Shown piece by piece: positions 11,276-26,200 of a stretch of 64,000 nucleotides of DNA. Each line of letters opens with the position of its first letter. Within the stretch, counting starts at the first letter, position 1. This DNA comes from Ampullaceana balthica (Eukaryota; Mollusca; Gastropoda; Lymnaeidae): contig CALYLW010000052.1 in the NCBI GenBank assembly GCA_944989445.1, positions 1,765,142-1,829,141 on the forward strand, in the 5' to 3' direction. Made by a program: the position numbers and the translations under genes. The notes below the pieces were generated by a model that worked only from the letters and a program-made list of their open reading frames with translations, ran no database searches and was not told the DNA's origin.

Positions 11276-14200
11276 GTAATAAATAGGGTGACATTTATTA
11301 ATGCTGAGTATTGAGTGCTTTATTCACTGTTGCTTAGATTGAAAAGGCTATTTTGAGTTTGTCGTTGTTCCTGTTCATATAAAATAAATGTTTAAATTTG
11401 TAGATGTGGACAGTTGCATGGCTTATTATAAATAAATTTTATTAGCATCAACCAGTTTTAACCTTATTTCTTAAATCCACAGTTGCTTTTTGAAGGAAAC
11501 CCAAGTGAGGTCAGTAAACATTTTCTTGTATTCTTCATCCAAGTTTTAAATGTTTGATTTGCACTGATTGGCTATACAAGAGATAAATATTGAAAAGCTG
11601 CAACAGGTCTTAAGCAAACAAATTTAATTATAAAATTCAACATTTCTTGGGTCGAAATTGCACAACCACTTACTTTAAATGAAAGCACTCAAAGAATTCT
11701 AGACATTTCCTATGTAAATTATGGCAGCTATGGGCAGCTGTGATGAGGCATTTATTCCATGTTTGAATTGGTTCCAAGACTTATGATCTTAGACTCATTT
11801 TAATAGTTTTTAAAAATTTTCTTTGCCTAATGCCATAATGCCAATCACCAAATTTTGATAGCCCCTAGATTTGACAATCTATTCAACACTTATCACAGGC
11901 ACACACAGATGCATCAATGCAACGATTTCTTCGTGGTTATGGAACAGTTGACGCAGCTCTAGTTGGCATCTCCAAGTACAACAAATGGAGGAAAGAATAC
12001 GGAGTAGACAATTTCTCAGCCAATGATCCTGATATCATCAGTGAAATGGCCAAAGGTGTAGCCCATTTACTAAGGACAAGAGATGTTAAAAACAGGTAGG
12101 ACCATAAAGTAAATGGCCAAAGGTGTAGCCCATTTACTAAGGACAAGAGATGTTAAAAACAGGTAGGACCATAAAGTAAATAGCCAATCCTATCTCCAAC
12201 AATGATTCCATGACAAATAAAAATGGTGAAGCAAAGACAAATAGAGATTGATGTCTGAAATGTCTATTGGCTTATTCTCCTGACTTATAGCATGTGGCAT
12301 GTCTTATAAACAGTGGAATGTATCTTAACTCCGGTCACACCATTCCCAAAGTTGCAACTCTCTTCCTGACTGGTTCTGATACTTGCTCTCCCTGGTCAAT
12401 CCAAAGCCAAATTGGTAACATGTGATGCTGGGTTAACTGTGACGTCTTGGGAGTTCAGGTGGGATCTTAGTTGAACTTGGTCAATGCTGAACATATTGGT
12501 GTAGGGCGGGCATCAGCAATCTTTTGAAAATGGTGTGATATATCAATCATTTAGCATGCTGAAAGCATTAAATTCCTGGTTATAAGATGAATTGTTTTGT
12601 CATTTATTTTAACATTGTCTGTGTCTTTCTCAGTGGTAACTGGTTCTAAGTCTAGCACTCATGCAATAGGTTTTGACTCCATTTGTGAGAAGTTACTGAG
12701 AGAAACCTACATTGGAGGATAAATTACTTGTGAATGATTACCTACTCTTGTCTTGTAGTTTTAATTTTAGATTCAATTGACCTGCAGCTGAACATGTAAT
12801 CACTCATCATTATGCATGTGTTCTTTTAAAAAGAGTCAGCTATGAATTTCATCACGAGGAACTAAACCAAGTTTCAATAATTTACTGGAAATCAAAATCT
12901 TAGATTGTGGCAAAGCAATTTCTTACATGGATAGAATAGATCAACTTTTGTACCTGACTTTTGGCTCCGGCAAATCCAGAATCCGGCTATTTTACAAATC
13001 TGGCTCCAGCTTTGGCTACGGTCGGATTTCACTTCATAAATCCGGCAGAATCCGGCTCATGCTGGATTTCAAAAATTTGAATCCGGCACACCCCTACTTT
13101 GGAGTCTAATTTCTTATGACTTGTTTGAATGACCAATGCATGAGGCCATTTGAATGATGGAAGTCTAACACATGCACTACTTTGAGAGTTTTCTGTTTGA
13201 GTTGAGAATTGTTGCAGAATGAGCTTCTAGGGTCAAGGTCAGTCATATCATCCTAGAAACTCACAGTCCTGTGTATCACAAGCTTACAGTGTTGAAGGGG
13301 GATCCGTAGCGTTGTTGGGCTCTCTCTCCTCTGAATTAGACATTTTCCACAATTTCCTCTGCTGTGTCCATATTTTTTTCCCACTAAAGCTGTCAGGTAG
13401 GTGACAACCAACTGATCTGTTCACTCACAGCACTTACAAACTCATGTGCAGTGTTTGCATGTGTAAGGCGTGAATGAAAGAGAACAAGCCAGCACAGCTG
13501 TTATCGCTGATAGAGTGGAAGGGGGGGGAGTCATCATGGGGATGACCATGGCCAGTGAAATAAGTGGTGCAAGTAAGAACAACCCCAATGAGGTGGGCAG
13601 GGGGAGTGGTGTGTACCAAGAAAACTGGTGCTAACAGTTGAAGGTACCACAGGATGGTCTGCAATCATAAAGTTAAGGGAAATAACTCATTAAAAAAATG
13701 GGAATTACATTCCAGCTAGGTAAGCAAACTAGGTGACCCAGTCTTGTTTCATCACAGTGTTATGATGTCAATAAGAATGAAATCCTCTGAGAAACTAGAG
13801 TTAGCACTCCTATTTTGAAACAATAAATCACGCAGTACTTTGTCTCTTCCTAATTCTATTCAGGTGGCTAGTTCTGATATACTGTTCAAAACATCGACTA
13901 GGAATCTTGGCTACATTATTTCTGACAACATGTCTACCAACAACTTCATCAATCACATCTGTCGCTCTGCCTACACCGCCATTCGTCAGATCAGCTCATG
14001 CCGTCATTACTTAAAAGTTAGTGCAACAAAAACTCTAGTCTGTGCTCTTGTTCTAGCTTGCATTGATTATTGCGATTCTCTTCTGTCAGGTGCACCAAAA
14101 CAACGCATTGAAAAACGACAGAAAGTTCAAAATTCAGCTGCCAGACTAGTTCTTAAGGCAAAAAAACATGACCATGCTACTCCGCTACTTTACTCACTTC

Positions 14201-17200
14201 ATTGGCTACCTATACAAGCTCGAATTGATTACAAACTGGCTGTTCTCTGTCGCAACTTCTTTTCTGACTCATCTCCTTCCTATCTTACTGAACTTCCTTC
14301 GGTCTACTCACCCAGTCGTCAGCTATGCTCTTCTGCAGACACACGTATTCTTTGTGTTCCTAAGACACGAACTAAAACTTTTGGCGAAAGGTCATTCTCT
14401 TTTTGTGCAGCCAAACAATGGAATTCTCTACCATTACACATCCGTAGTATTCCAACTTTTCAAAATGTATTTACAAAATTAATGAAACAACATTTGTTTT
14501 TAATGATTAGCGTAGCTTATGTGTAATGTACTGTCCTTTATGTTGTTATTAAGGTATGAATGGTTATTTTAATTATTATATTATGTTATGATCTCCATGT
14601 AAAGCGCTGTGAGCCCGGTTCCTTACTGGGATACAGCGCTATATAAATTATCAATTATTATTATTATTAGCTCCTCATTATTTCCTGCCGCCAGCCTCAC
14701 GATGCACTTTTTTTTCAGACCTGTTTTGTACATAATTGCCAGGAGGCATATAGCAGCAGACAGAGACTTAGACAAGTTGACCAAGTTCACGGTATATTTG
14801 CTGGTGAGTATTGACACTAATTGACAATGAAAACTCATAATGTGACGAGTGACCTGAGCTTACCCTATAGAACGTTCTATATTTCTCAATTTTGATTTTA
14901 TTCAAACCTAGGTCTGCTAACAAATCTTTCATTATTTCAGTGGCCATCTCAGCTTATCCAAGGAAATAATTGGATTTTGACATTTGGTTTTCTCTAAGGC
15001 ATATTATTATCCTTTTGTATGTTAACTATGTTAATTGCACAATGACAAAGAAATTTTACATTAGACATAGTCAACATGACTTTTAAGATATCTGTATTTC
15101 ATACAGTAGTCATCAACCCACTTACTGTCTTACTGATGCATCTTCAAAGATTCAAATGAACATAACAAACAAGCAAAAATAAATATATGTGTGACTAAAT
15201 CAGGGTATGTATAGGCCTGAAAACAACATCTGGCCTATACATACCCTGATTTAGTCACACATATATTTATTCATCTAAAAGCCTGATTGCAGACTCCCCC
15301 ACATTTTAAAGAAAAAAATAAATAAATAAATGCATTTTGAAAAAAATTCTTTTAAAAATACACAAAAAAGTCAAAAAATAAATTATTCTCTCAAAATTTA
15401 GGTTTGTTCCATTTATATCGCAAAAGGGTATTGTTAAAGTTTAAAAAAAAATAAATGAAGCATTAGCTCCAAAAAAAAATCCCACAATGTCATCCTACTT
15501 GACACATACTGAACACATACTTGACACATACTGAACACAACACATGTCAAGTTTAGATTTGTATGTGGGTTATGTTAAAGTTACACAAATGGTTTTCTAA
15601 ATTAATGGTGCCCTAAAAGTTCTCACAACATGCACCACTGTTGTTCGTTCGTTCGTCCGTCGATACGACGAGGACCACTCTAGTCATCCGAGGGTTTTCT
15701 GTGCGTGCGCAGATGGCTGATTAGGCCGATCCTTGCACGAAAGGTTCGGGAACAGAAGGGACAGGGGGCGAGTGCGACATCTCCTGGAGGGTTGACAGCA
15801 TGGGCCTTTCGGGCTTGCCTCTTCTTTTCTGCGGCGGTAATCCGGTTTGCCTCGCATGACCTGGCACCTTCGTGGATGGAAGAGCGCCAGGTGGATCGGT
15901 CCATTGCAGCTTGTTCCCACGTGTCTGGATTTATGGCAAACGCTTTCATTGAGGCTTTCAGTGTGTCTTTGAAGCGTTTCTTTTGCCCACCGTGGGACCG
16001 CTGGCCATACTGGAGCTCACCATAGAAGATTCTCTTTGGCAGTCTCTCGTCTGGCATTCGGACAACGTGCCCTGCCCAGCGAAGCTTGGACTGCATCAGG
16101 AGGGTGAAGATGCTGGGGAGACCTGCCCTGGTCAGTACCACTGTGTCTGGAATTTTGTTCTGCCACTTTATGCCGAGAATCTTCCTGAGGCTTGTTAAAT
16201 GAAAGTGGTTCAGCTTTCTTGCATGGCGCTGATAAACAGTCCAAGTTTCACAAGCATAAAGCAGTGTGGGGAGCACCACTGCCCTGTACACTTTCAGCTT
16301 GGTCTGGATGGTAATGCCTCTTCTGTTCCAGACATTAGGGTACAACCTGCCAAAAGTGGAGCTGGCTCTGGCAATTCTGACGTTCACTTCGTCATCGATG
16401 GTGACATTTTGAGACAGTGTGCTGCCTAGGTATGTGAACCGGTGCACTGTATTGAGTCTCTGGCCGTTGACAGTGATGTTGGGCTCTACGTAGGGTCTTC
16501 CAGGCGCAGGCTGATGGAGGACCTCAGTCTTCTTGGTGTTGATTGACAGACCAAAGTTTGTGCAGGCACTGGAGAACAGGTTTACACTGCGTTGCATGTC
16601 GGCTTCTGAGACAGCGTTGAGGGCACAGTCATCAGCGAACAGCAGGTCTCTGATGATGTCTGTCATAACCTTGGTTTTTGCCTGGAGCCTCCGAAGGTTG
16701 AACAGCTTGCCATCTGTGCGGTATTTCAGGTTGACACCAACATCCTCGTCTCTGAAGGCCTCTGTCAGCATGGCGGAAAACATGAGGCTAAACAGTGTTG
16801 GTGCCAGGACGCAGCCCTGCTTGACTCCGTTTGTGACTGGGAAAGGATCAGAAAACTCCCCGCTGTCCTGGACTCTGGCCTGCATGCCTTCATGGAATTG
16901 TTGCACCAAGACGATGAATTTCCTTGGGCAACCGTACTTGGCCATGATCTTCCACAGACCCTCTCTGCCAACAGTGTCAAAGGCCTTGGTCAGGTCGACA
17001 TAGGTGGAGAACAGATCAGAGTTCTGCTCCTGACATTTCTCCAGCAGCTGCCTGGCAGCGAACACCATGTCGATGGTTCCTCGCTCTTTTCGGAATCCAC
17101 ACTGACTTTCAGGCAGGAGTCCTTGGTCAAGGTGCACTGTGAGGCGGTTGAGCAGGATTCTGGCAAGGATCTTTCCTGCAATTGAAAGCAGGGATATGCC

Positions 17201-20200
17201 TCTGTGGTTGTCACAAGCCTGTCTACTTCCTTTTCGCTTATATAGATGTATGATGGTGGCATCTTTGAAGTCCTGCGGGATCGTCTCTTGCTGCCATATT
17301 AAGAGAAACAGCTCATGGAGCCTTTCAGTCAGGGCTGTTCCCCCCTCCTTGTAGACCTCAGCTGGTATGGCGTCAGAGCCAGGTGCTTTGCCACTGGAGA
17401 TAAGATAGATTGCTTTCTGGGTCTCGAGCAAGGTTGGTGGGTCATCCAGTGCTTTGTTTGTGGGCACTTGGGGTAGACGATTGATGGCTTCGTCGTTGAT
17501 TGTCGAAGGGCGATTTAGGACGTCATCGAAATGTTCGACCCATCTCTCCAAGATCTTCTCTTTGTCTGTGATTAGAGTGTTACCGTCTGCGCTGAGGAGG
17601 GGGCTTGATCCTGAGGGCGTGGGGCCATATACTTCTTTCAAGGCGTCGTAGAAGTTTTTATAGTCACGCCTGTCTGCATAGCCTTGGATCTCGTCAGCTT
17701 TGTTGCCGAGCCAATCGTCCTGCATCTGACGGAGCTTCTGCTGAACAGTCTTGCGTATGTTGTTGAGTGCATCTCTCCTTGCCGTGGACTTGGGGTTATT
17801 GATGTATGATTGGTGAAGGTGGTGTTTCTCATCCAATAACTGCTTGATGTCTTCGGAGTTCTCATCGAACCAGTCCTTATGTTTCCTGGTCTGGGGCCCC
17901 AGGGTCTCTGTAGCTGTGGAGTAAATCAGCTCTCTGAGTGATGCCCAGTCTGCCTCCACGCTCTGGTTTCCCGGAGAGGTGGATTTCAAGCACTTTTCCA
18001 GAGCATCTACAAAGGACTGTTTGCAGCTGTCGGTATTCAGTTTGGCAACATTAAGCCGTTTCGGGGCCTTCTTCCCTTGCGGGCGTCGTTTAGGCTGAAT
18101 GCGGATGTTGAGCTTGGTGATGATGAGGCGGTGGTCTGTCCAGCATTCAGCGCCGCACATGGATTTGGTAACTCGTACATCCTGCCTGTCCCTCTTCCTC
18201 ACGATGACGTAGTCAATAAGATGCCAGTGCTTCGATCGGGGGTGCATCCATGACGTCCGGTTACGAGTGGGGAGGCGGAAGATCGTGTTGGTGATCAGCA
18301 GTTCAAGTTCAGCGCAGGTCTGGAGTAAAAGAAGACCGTTGCTGTTGCATTGACCCACTCCATGGTGTCCAAGGACTCCTTCCCAGGCAACGTTGTCCTT
18401 GCCAACTCTTGCGTTGAAGTCACCTAGCAAGATGAGTTTGTCCGCCTTTGGAACGTCGGCAATGACAGTGTGAAGTTCTTCGTAAAACTTTGCCTTTACG
18501 TCATCTGGATTAGTCATGGTTGGAGCGTAGGCACTGATGATGGTGAGGGGCTTCTTTCCAGCCAGTGGGAGTTTCATGGTCATGAGCCTGTCGTTCACTC
18601 CCTTGGGAAGTCCAGCCAGCTTTCCGACAAGAGTTGTCTTAACTGCAAACCCAACGCCTGCCTCACGTCGCTCCTCGCTGGGTCTGCCACTCCAGTAAAA
18701 TGTGTAACCAGATCCTCTTTCACAGAGCTCTCCTTCTCCCGCGAGCCTGGTCTCGCTCAGGGCTGCGACGTCGATGCCATATCTAGCGAGTTCTTTACCA
18801 ATCAGGGCTGTTCTCCTCTGAGGTCTGTCTGCATCGTCTCTGTCCAGGAGTGTGCGCACATTCCATGCGCCCAATATGAGAGGAAATATCCTCGTTTTCT
18901 TCTTTTTGTTTCGACCGCTGGTATGGGATGGATGACAAAAGTGACTTGCGCGGTGACTTGGATTTAAGTGAGAAGGAGTTGCGCAGTTCGTCGATCTCAC
19001 TCTCTCGCCCGAGGCCATCTTATCCAGCGGCAGGACTAAGTCGAGACGGCTGGTGATGGAGACGGGTGCAGTGGATGGCCATGACGTCCTGTGTGTCTTG
19101 TCATGCCCTTAGCGTTCCACAACGCTTTGCTGAGATTCGCCTTTTTGACCGTTGACCAACTAGTGGTTCCTCCGCTCTGTCCACCGAATCCAGTCTTCAC
19201 GTGCATAGATAGACATATCTAGATCACCGAGGGTTTAAGACCCGTCGGCTACCCTCACCAGGTTTAGCCAGCCCTTCAAAGCCGTTGCCCGGGGTGTGGC
19301 CACTGCGCACGTTGCAGTTTCTATGAGCCACTGGTGATAGCTGTGAGACAACTTCCGGATTAATATTAATAGTATTAACAGCCACAAAATGACAATTCCA
19401 AGTAAAATACAACCAGAAGAGCATAGAGGGAATTCAATTTGAAGATCAGTTCCTTCATATCTTTAATTTTCCTCAATTTACATTTGTATGTTGTATATTT
19501 CTCCAGCGCTTGATTATTTTTGTCTTTTAATGACAGCAGAGAAATTTAGGTTCCGCCATTTTGAACAACCGGAAGTTTTTTTCCACCACTGTTGTATACC
19601 CTCACTGAGTGGCATCGGGATAGAATTTTATAAAAAGATTGACTTTAATGGCACCTAATGCACATGACTGTAACAACTGTACAATTAGGAAATTTATTTT
19701 AGTTTTTGAGTGACATAAAATGTAACAGCTGTAAATTTCTGTAGAGAGTTTCTGGTATAATTTTTTATAAATTTGTTGGATAATTTTTAATGCATTTCTT
19801 GTAAACTTTTTGCATTTTTAAAAGGCGTTTTTAAAATAAATATTTTTTAGTTGATTTCCTAATTTATAAAATATCAATTCAACAAAATAATGAATTGTTT
19901 AACTCAATTTTAAGGAATTGGATGTCAAAGACTATTAGTTAAAGCAGTTAAAGTGAAAAAATCCCAGAAATATTACATTCATGGAAAAGAACTGACCCAA
20001 ACTAAAGATGCAAAATACTTAGGAGTCTTAATAAATGAGAAACTATCATGGAATCCCCATGTCAATGAAGTTATTAAAAAATCAAACAAAACCTTAGGCT
20101 TTATAAAAAGGAACTTTAACAAATGTAATAGAGATATAAAACTAAAATGCTACCTCACTTTGGTGAGACCTGCACTAGAATATGCATCTTCTGTATGTGA

Positions 20201-23200
20201 CCCATCCACCAAAGAAAACATTGATAAACTAGAACAAATTCAAAAAAGAGCTGCCAGATTCATTACTGGAGAATATTCGAAACTGACAAGAGTAACACCA
20301 TTAGTTAAATCATTAAACCTTGAAACACTAGAGGATAGAAGAACCAAGAGCAAAGTAGTAATCATACATAAAGCAATTAATTCTAATTTAGAAATACAAC
20401 ACAAAGATAACTTAATACAACCCTCAGATAGACATAAGGATAAAAACACCTTTCTTATTCCGTATGCAAGAACAAACACATACAAGTTTTCCTTCTTCCC
20501 GTCCGGAATTCGGGCGTGGAATGGGTTGCCTGAAGAATCCAGGAAAACCAACACTTTATCAACATTTAAATCTCTAATAAAAATGCAGGACTAAACACAA
20601 ACCATAGATAAGCGTAGGACGCAATAATCTTCTGTATAGAAGGAGCGTCTGTAAACAGATAAGATAAGATAAGAAAGCTTGTTAATTCTTACTATCTGTG
20701 TTACAGGAGCTGACTTTCCAAAGATTGGATGAGCAGATCATAGACAATATTTGTTTAGTTTTTGACATGAAAAGGTTCTCTATGGCAAACATGGATTACC
20801 AGTTTGTGAAGAAGTTGATATGGCTGCTAGGCAAGTACTACCCTGAGAGGCTGGGGGTGTGCATTGTATACAATGCCCCTGTCATGTTTCAAGGCTGCTG
20901 GGCTGTTATACGACCATGGTAGGGATCACTTTATCAATAGTTTGTAAATGTACATTTTTTATTATATGACCATTGTAGGGATCAGTTTTATCAATAGTTT
21001 TTAAATGTATATTTCTGTTATACGACCATTGTAGGGATCACTTTATCAATTGTTTTTTTGTAGATGTACATTTCTGTTATATGACCATGGTAAGGATCAA
21101 TTTATCAATAGTTACTTTGTTAACAACCTTAAGGGGATCCACGGGTCACAAAAAAGTCGATATTTTGAAAAAATATCGAAAGTTCAAAAATTTTATTTTC
21201 TGTTAGATTAATATCTCTATTATCATATTTTAAAATTAAAATTAATATTAAAAACAATTTTAACGGTATAAATGTGGTTTGAAGAGGGTGGGGGTCTACG
21301 TTTTGTTTACATTTTATCCGAAAATAGCTAATTTTCAACACTCGTTTGTACGGAAACCCTTGGCTCGATTCTATCATGTTTGGTATCGTTAGAAAGCTAA
21401 ACATTACGCTGAGAATGCCATTCCGATGACACGCTTTTCTAAAAATAACTATTTTAGTAAACCCAGTGTGTATGACGTGTACACAAATAAAGATGATTGG
21501 CTGAATGGTAAATCCGAGCTATTTTCCGCGTTTTGATTGGTTGGCGTCCGCCATTTTCCCTTCACTACGCGTAAACAAAGAGAAAGAACGCCTTACCTAA
21601 TTTTCGACAGTTTCATATATTGCCTTACCAATTGTTGATTATCCGATTGATTTCATTATTAAAGGTAAGTTTATTTTGTATACAATTCGTTATAATAGCT
21701 TTTGCTAACATATTTACTCCATTAGTACTCAAATAAGCAAAACATCGACAAAGTGGCTAAGTTTAGCGCGTGGCGTTACAGTTACAGTCACATTCAGTTT
21801 CAGTTTACTGTTTACTTTATCGAGTCAGTAAAACAAAGCGAAAACGCAGTACTACTACATTGATTGTACACGTTATATTTAAAATCAAACTTAATTTAAT
21901 TATAATTATAAGTATTTTATAGTTTAACAAATTAGGAGCCACGAATTATTATAGTGTAGGCTTTGTAATTGTAAGCCTAATCATAGTATAGTATAGACAG
22001 TATAGTAATAGTATAGTCATAGTTCACAGATCAGGCTCAGGTGATTATCTGACAGTGATAAATACATATACTTTTACTAGTCAGACTAATGAACTAAGTC
22101 AAAAGCCTTATCACAATTTTAAGGCTACCCTGTACTGTAAATGTTGAATATCTTTATTTTTATTATTCTTGGTCTTGGTATCAGTAGGTTCTAATTATTC
22201 AATGTTGGTTAATTTCATATTCATATATTCCATCAATAATTTATAATTTATCAAATAAATGAATTTTTTTTTGGTTTACATGTTGGTTACTTGGATATTG
22301 TTTTGCATTCTTTTATTAACATTTTTAAGAATTATTTATCTATCACTTTGGTTTAGTGTCATGCCTGCCGCTAAGGAGTTTACTACGAACACTGCCTCAC
22401 GGTCAAAGATGACGAGAAAGCAACGGATAGCTTTAGCAAGAGCAGCAATGCTGAAGAAATGTGACCTCTTATCCAATCCTTTGTCACAACCACTATACTG
22501 GTAAAAGATAACCAGGCCACCCCCCACCGTCAACAGACATCATCTGCATCAAAACGAAAGCTTCGTTTCTTTGCTAACGTCACTAACGACTACAGTCCAA
22601 ACCACTCATCGTTGCCCACCACCTATGTCTCAAATGATACATTGCAGACATTATTTATTGGTTTGCAGGGTATATTGTTGCTTGCAGGGTTTTTTGCACA
22701 ACATACCAAGAGGTAAGAGAAGAGACTTTTACCTATACAAAATTTAACCAAATTCACACACTGAACAGACAAGCTGTAACTGCATCTTTGGAAATTGGTA
22801 TGAGCTATGCAGGTCTGAAATTATTTTCTGAACTTATGAATGTGCCAGTAATGCATCAGAAAACACACAGCCAACATACTTAAGTAATATTAGAAAAAAC
22901 AACTTCATTTACAACCCTATACAAATATGAAGAAAAGCAGCGGAAAAAAGAAATTCAGAGAGTTGAGTTAGAGTACAGAAGACCTCAATATTTGCCTGGA
23001 GGTGCTGATTTTTTATTATTGTCTCTAATATTTTTGATATTTTAACTGTTGATTTAGTATGCTATTTAATGTTTAAAAATATTGCATTGTCATTGCTAAA
23101 TTTATGGTTTCAATTAACAACAAAAAAAAATTTTAAAAAAAAATATATTTTTAAAGCGATTTTGAGGGTTGGGGGTGGTTGTAAACTTGCTCCAATTATT

Positions 23201-26200
23201 TAATTTTTTATTATTTGATTTGAATTTTATGATTATTTATAAGCCAATTGGTTTTTGTATTGAATAAGATTAAGTATTCTTGTATATATTATGCAAAAAA
23301 TTTTAGTTTCTTCAAATGAAAGTTTAATTTTCATTTTTCTCAAAATAAACATTTTTAATGGATACTGCATTTTAGTTTTCATTTTTCTCAAAAAATCTTT
23401 GTTCAAATGCTTTAAGATTTTGTATACTTGTTTAAATATGGTCTTAAAACAAGGTAACAAAGCCATTTTGATTCAAAATGATCAGGAAGGGAAATTTTTT
23501 TATTATCAAAGTTGATATTTCAATGAAAATGCTAAACGGCTGAGGAGAAAAAAAAGTAGGTCGCAAAAATAATTTGCAAAAAAAAAGTTTCTTTCTTTTT
23601 AGCTCAAGTCTCCTTGTTATCATGTTTAATACTCTTATGGCAAGTTGAAAACAAAAGGTCAGGCCAGTACCTTTTGTAACTTTTATATAAAATGCTTCTT
23701 TTGAACCATGATTTTTCATCCTGGACCCCCCTTTTTGCTCAGCTGGAGTGAATTTTTTGGAAATTATTTAAATTTTACCCCTTAAGACGTTTATTTAAGT
23801 CCATATACATCATATAAAAACAGTAAACATGTTAAAATGTTAATACTTTAGAAAATGAAATTTAGGGTAGTTGACCCCCTTAATCTGAACAAAGATTCAA
23901 ATGTTGAATGAAGGAAAAACACATATTTTTCAATGATCCAGGAGTTTTTTTTTGGGGGGGGGATATGTGATGACGCGCTTAGTTGGTGACCACATATTCA
24001 AGTGAACACATTATTTATATAAACATTATTCACACTCATTCAAAGCCTTCTAGAACAAATAGAAGAGCTGCATGATTCATGACTGGAGAATATTCAAAAT
24101 TTTCAAGAGTAACACCGTCAGTTATATCATTAAACCTAGAAACACCAGAGCAGTGCTGTCCAACCCGCGGGCCGCATGCGGCCCGCCGACCTGTCTAAAA
24201 TGGCCCGCCATATCTTGGTTAAAAATTCTTCTTATCTTTAAGCTTAGTGACTCAGTGTTTTTGATAATTTATTAGAGACTACCTGAGAAATGTGGCATTT
24301 TTAATAAGACGGGGTGGGGTGCCGCAAAAGAGGTTTTTGGTTTGATAGATTTATGTCCTTGACGTTTCATGTGAACAATGGGGCAACTTGGGCTTAGCTG
24401 AAATCCGATACGGGGATATAACCATCCAGAATGTCTTTCTGTTGCTTCAGTCAGGGCGGGGTCAGCGGTGGCCGGACCATTTATTTGTAGCTACCTGGTC
24501 AGTGTCAGAACAAGGATAATCAAAATGACACATAGGGCGTTATATGATATTCCCAGGTTACTGCATAGGAATGTGAACAAGTTGAAATAAACTTGCCTGG
24601 GTTTGGGGGTGGGGGGCGGTGGGGTGGGGGGGGGGTTGAATAAATGTCCATCCTGTATTTTTAAAAGGAAAAAGACCAGTAACTGGTATTCATTTCGAGA
24701 GTGTGAACCATTCTGATAGTAGAAAACAGAATAAAAGCTGCGTTTGTGGTATCTGTGCAATTCACTTATGAAAAAATTCTGAGAGATAACCGGAACGATT
24801 TTTGAAACGACATTTGTTTCTAAAAAGAGAAAGCCAATATGGCGAGTAGGAAACGAAAAGTTACAGAAGAGAATCGTACTTTTAACTCTTCGTGGGAACT
24901 CGAATTTTTGTTTTCTCTGTTTAATGAAAAGCCAGTGTGTTTGATTTGTCAGGCTACTATTTCTGTTATCAAAAAGTCAAATCTGCAGAGACACCACAAG
25001 TCAGTGCATGCCGATTTTGATAACGAATATCCGAAAGGAACAAAGCTAAGAGAAGACAAAGTTAGTTCTTTAAAGAATAATTTAAATGGCCAGCAAAATG
25101 TTTTCCGCCGGATTTTGAGTTCAAGTGATTGTGCTACTGAAGCGTCTTTTAAAATTAGCTTGTTGTTAGCGAAGAAACAAAAATCGTATCGGGATGGTGA
25201 AACGGTTAAACTTTGTTTTCAAGAATGTGCTGATTCATTATTTTCTGAGTTTAAAAACAAGGAAGAAATAAAGAAACAAATATCTTATCTTCAGCTTTCC
25301 CACCAGACTGTGGCAAAGCGTGTTGAAAGTATGTCCGGGAATATATTGGAGCAGTTGCTTACGGATTTAAAAAACGCTTCTGGTTTCAGTCTGGCATTGG
25401 ATGAATCATGTGATATCACTGACACGGTCCAACTTATAGTTTGGGTTAGGTTTGACAAGGGGCAGACCTTTAAAGAAGAATTACTGACACTAATTCCATT
25501 AAAAAATACAACCCTTGGTGAGGATGTATATAAAGCACTGAAGGATTTTCTATTAAACAACAATATCGATTTGAGGAAGCTGATTTCTGTTACAACGGAT
25601 GGTGCTCCAGCAATGATAGGAAGGAAAGTTGGACTCATTGGTTTGCTGAAGGCTGACAATGATTTTCCTGACATTCAATCTTATCATTGTATAATTCACC
25701 AGCAATCTCTTTCCTCAAAGTTGAAGGATGACAAATTGCAAAATGTTATGGATGTTGTGGTGAAAAGTGTTAATTTTATTCGAGCTGATCCATTAAATCA
25801 CAGGCAGTTTAAGACTTTGTTAGAAGAGTATGATAATAATTTTGGGGATTTTATTCTTCATACTGATGTTCGTTGGCTGAGCAAAGGAAAGGTTCTGTCA
25901 CGATTTTGGAACCTAATTGACGAAGTAAAACTGTTTCTCAGGTCTAAAAAAAAGGAAGATTTGTTAAATTATATAGAACTACCAGATTTTTTTGTAAAAT
26001 TAGCATTTCTAACCGACATCACGGATCACCTGAATAAATTAAATTTAAAATTGCAAGGACGTTTTCAAATCTTACCAACGCTAATGAGAGAAATCAGTAT
26101 TTTTGAATCCAAGCTCGATTTTTTTCATCACCCAACTAAATCAGTCAAATTTTACTCACTTCCCAGCTCTTGCCAAGGCTGCTCAACAACTTCCAGAGCT

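Noticed and set aside
16533..17003. Plus-strand frames opposite the LINE ORF
   Set aside because: They are shadows of the intact minus-strand EN-RT frame and show no independent domain.
24491..24760. Minus-strand frame in the hAT 5' region
   Set aside because: It translates a G-rich subterminal tract into poly-Pro and has no conserved motif.
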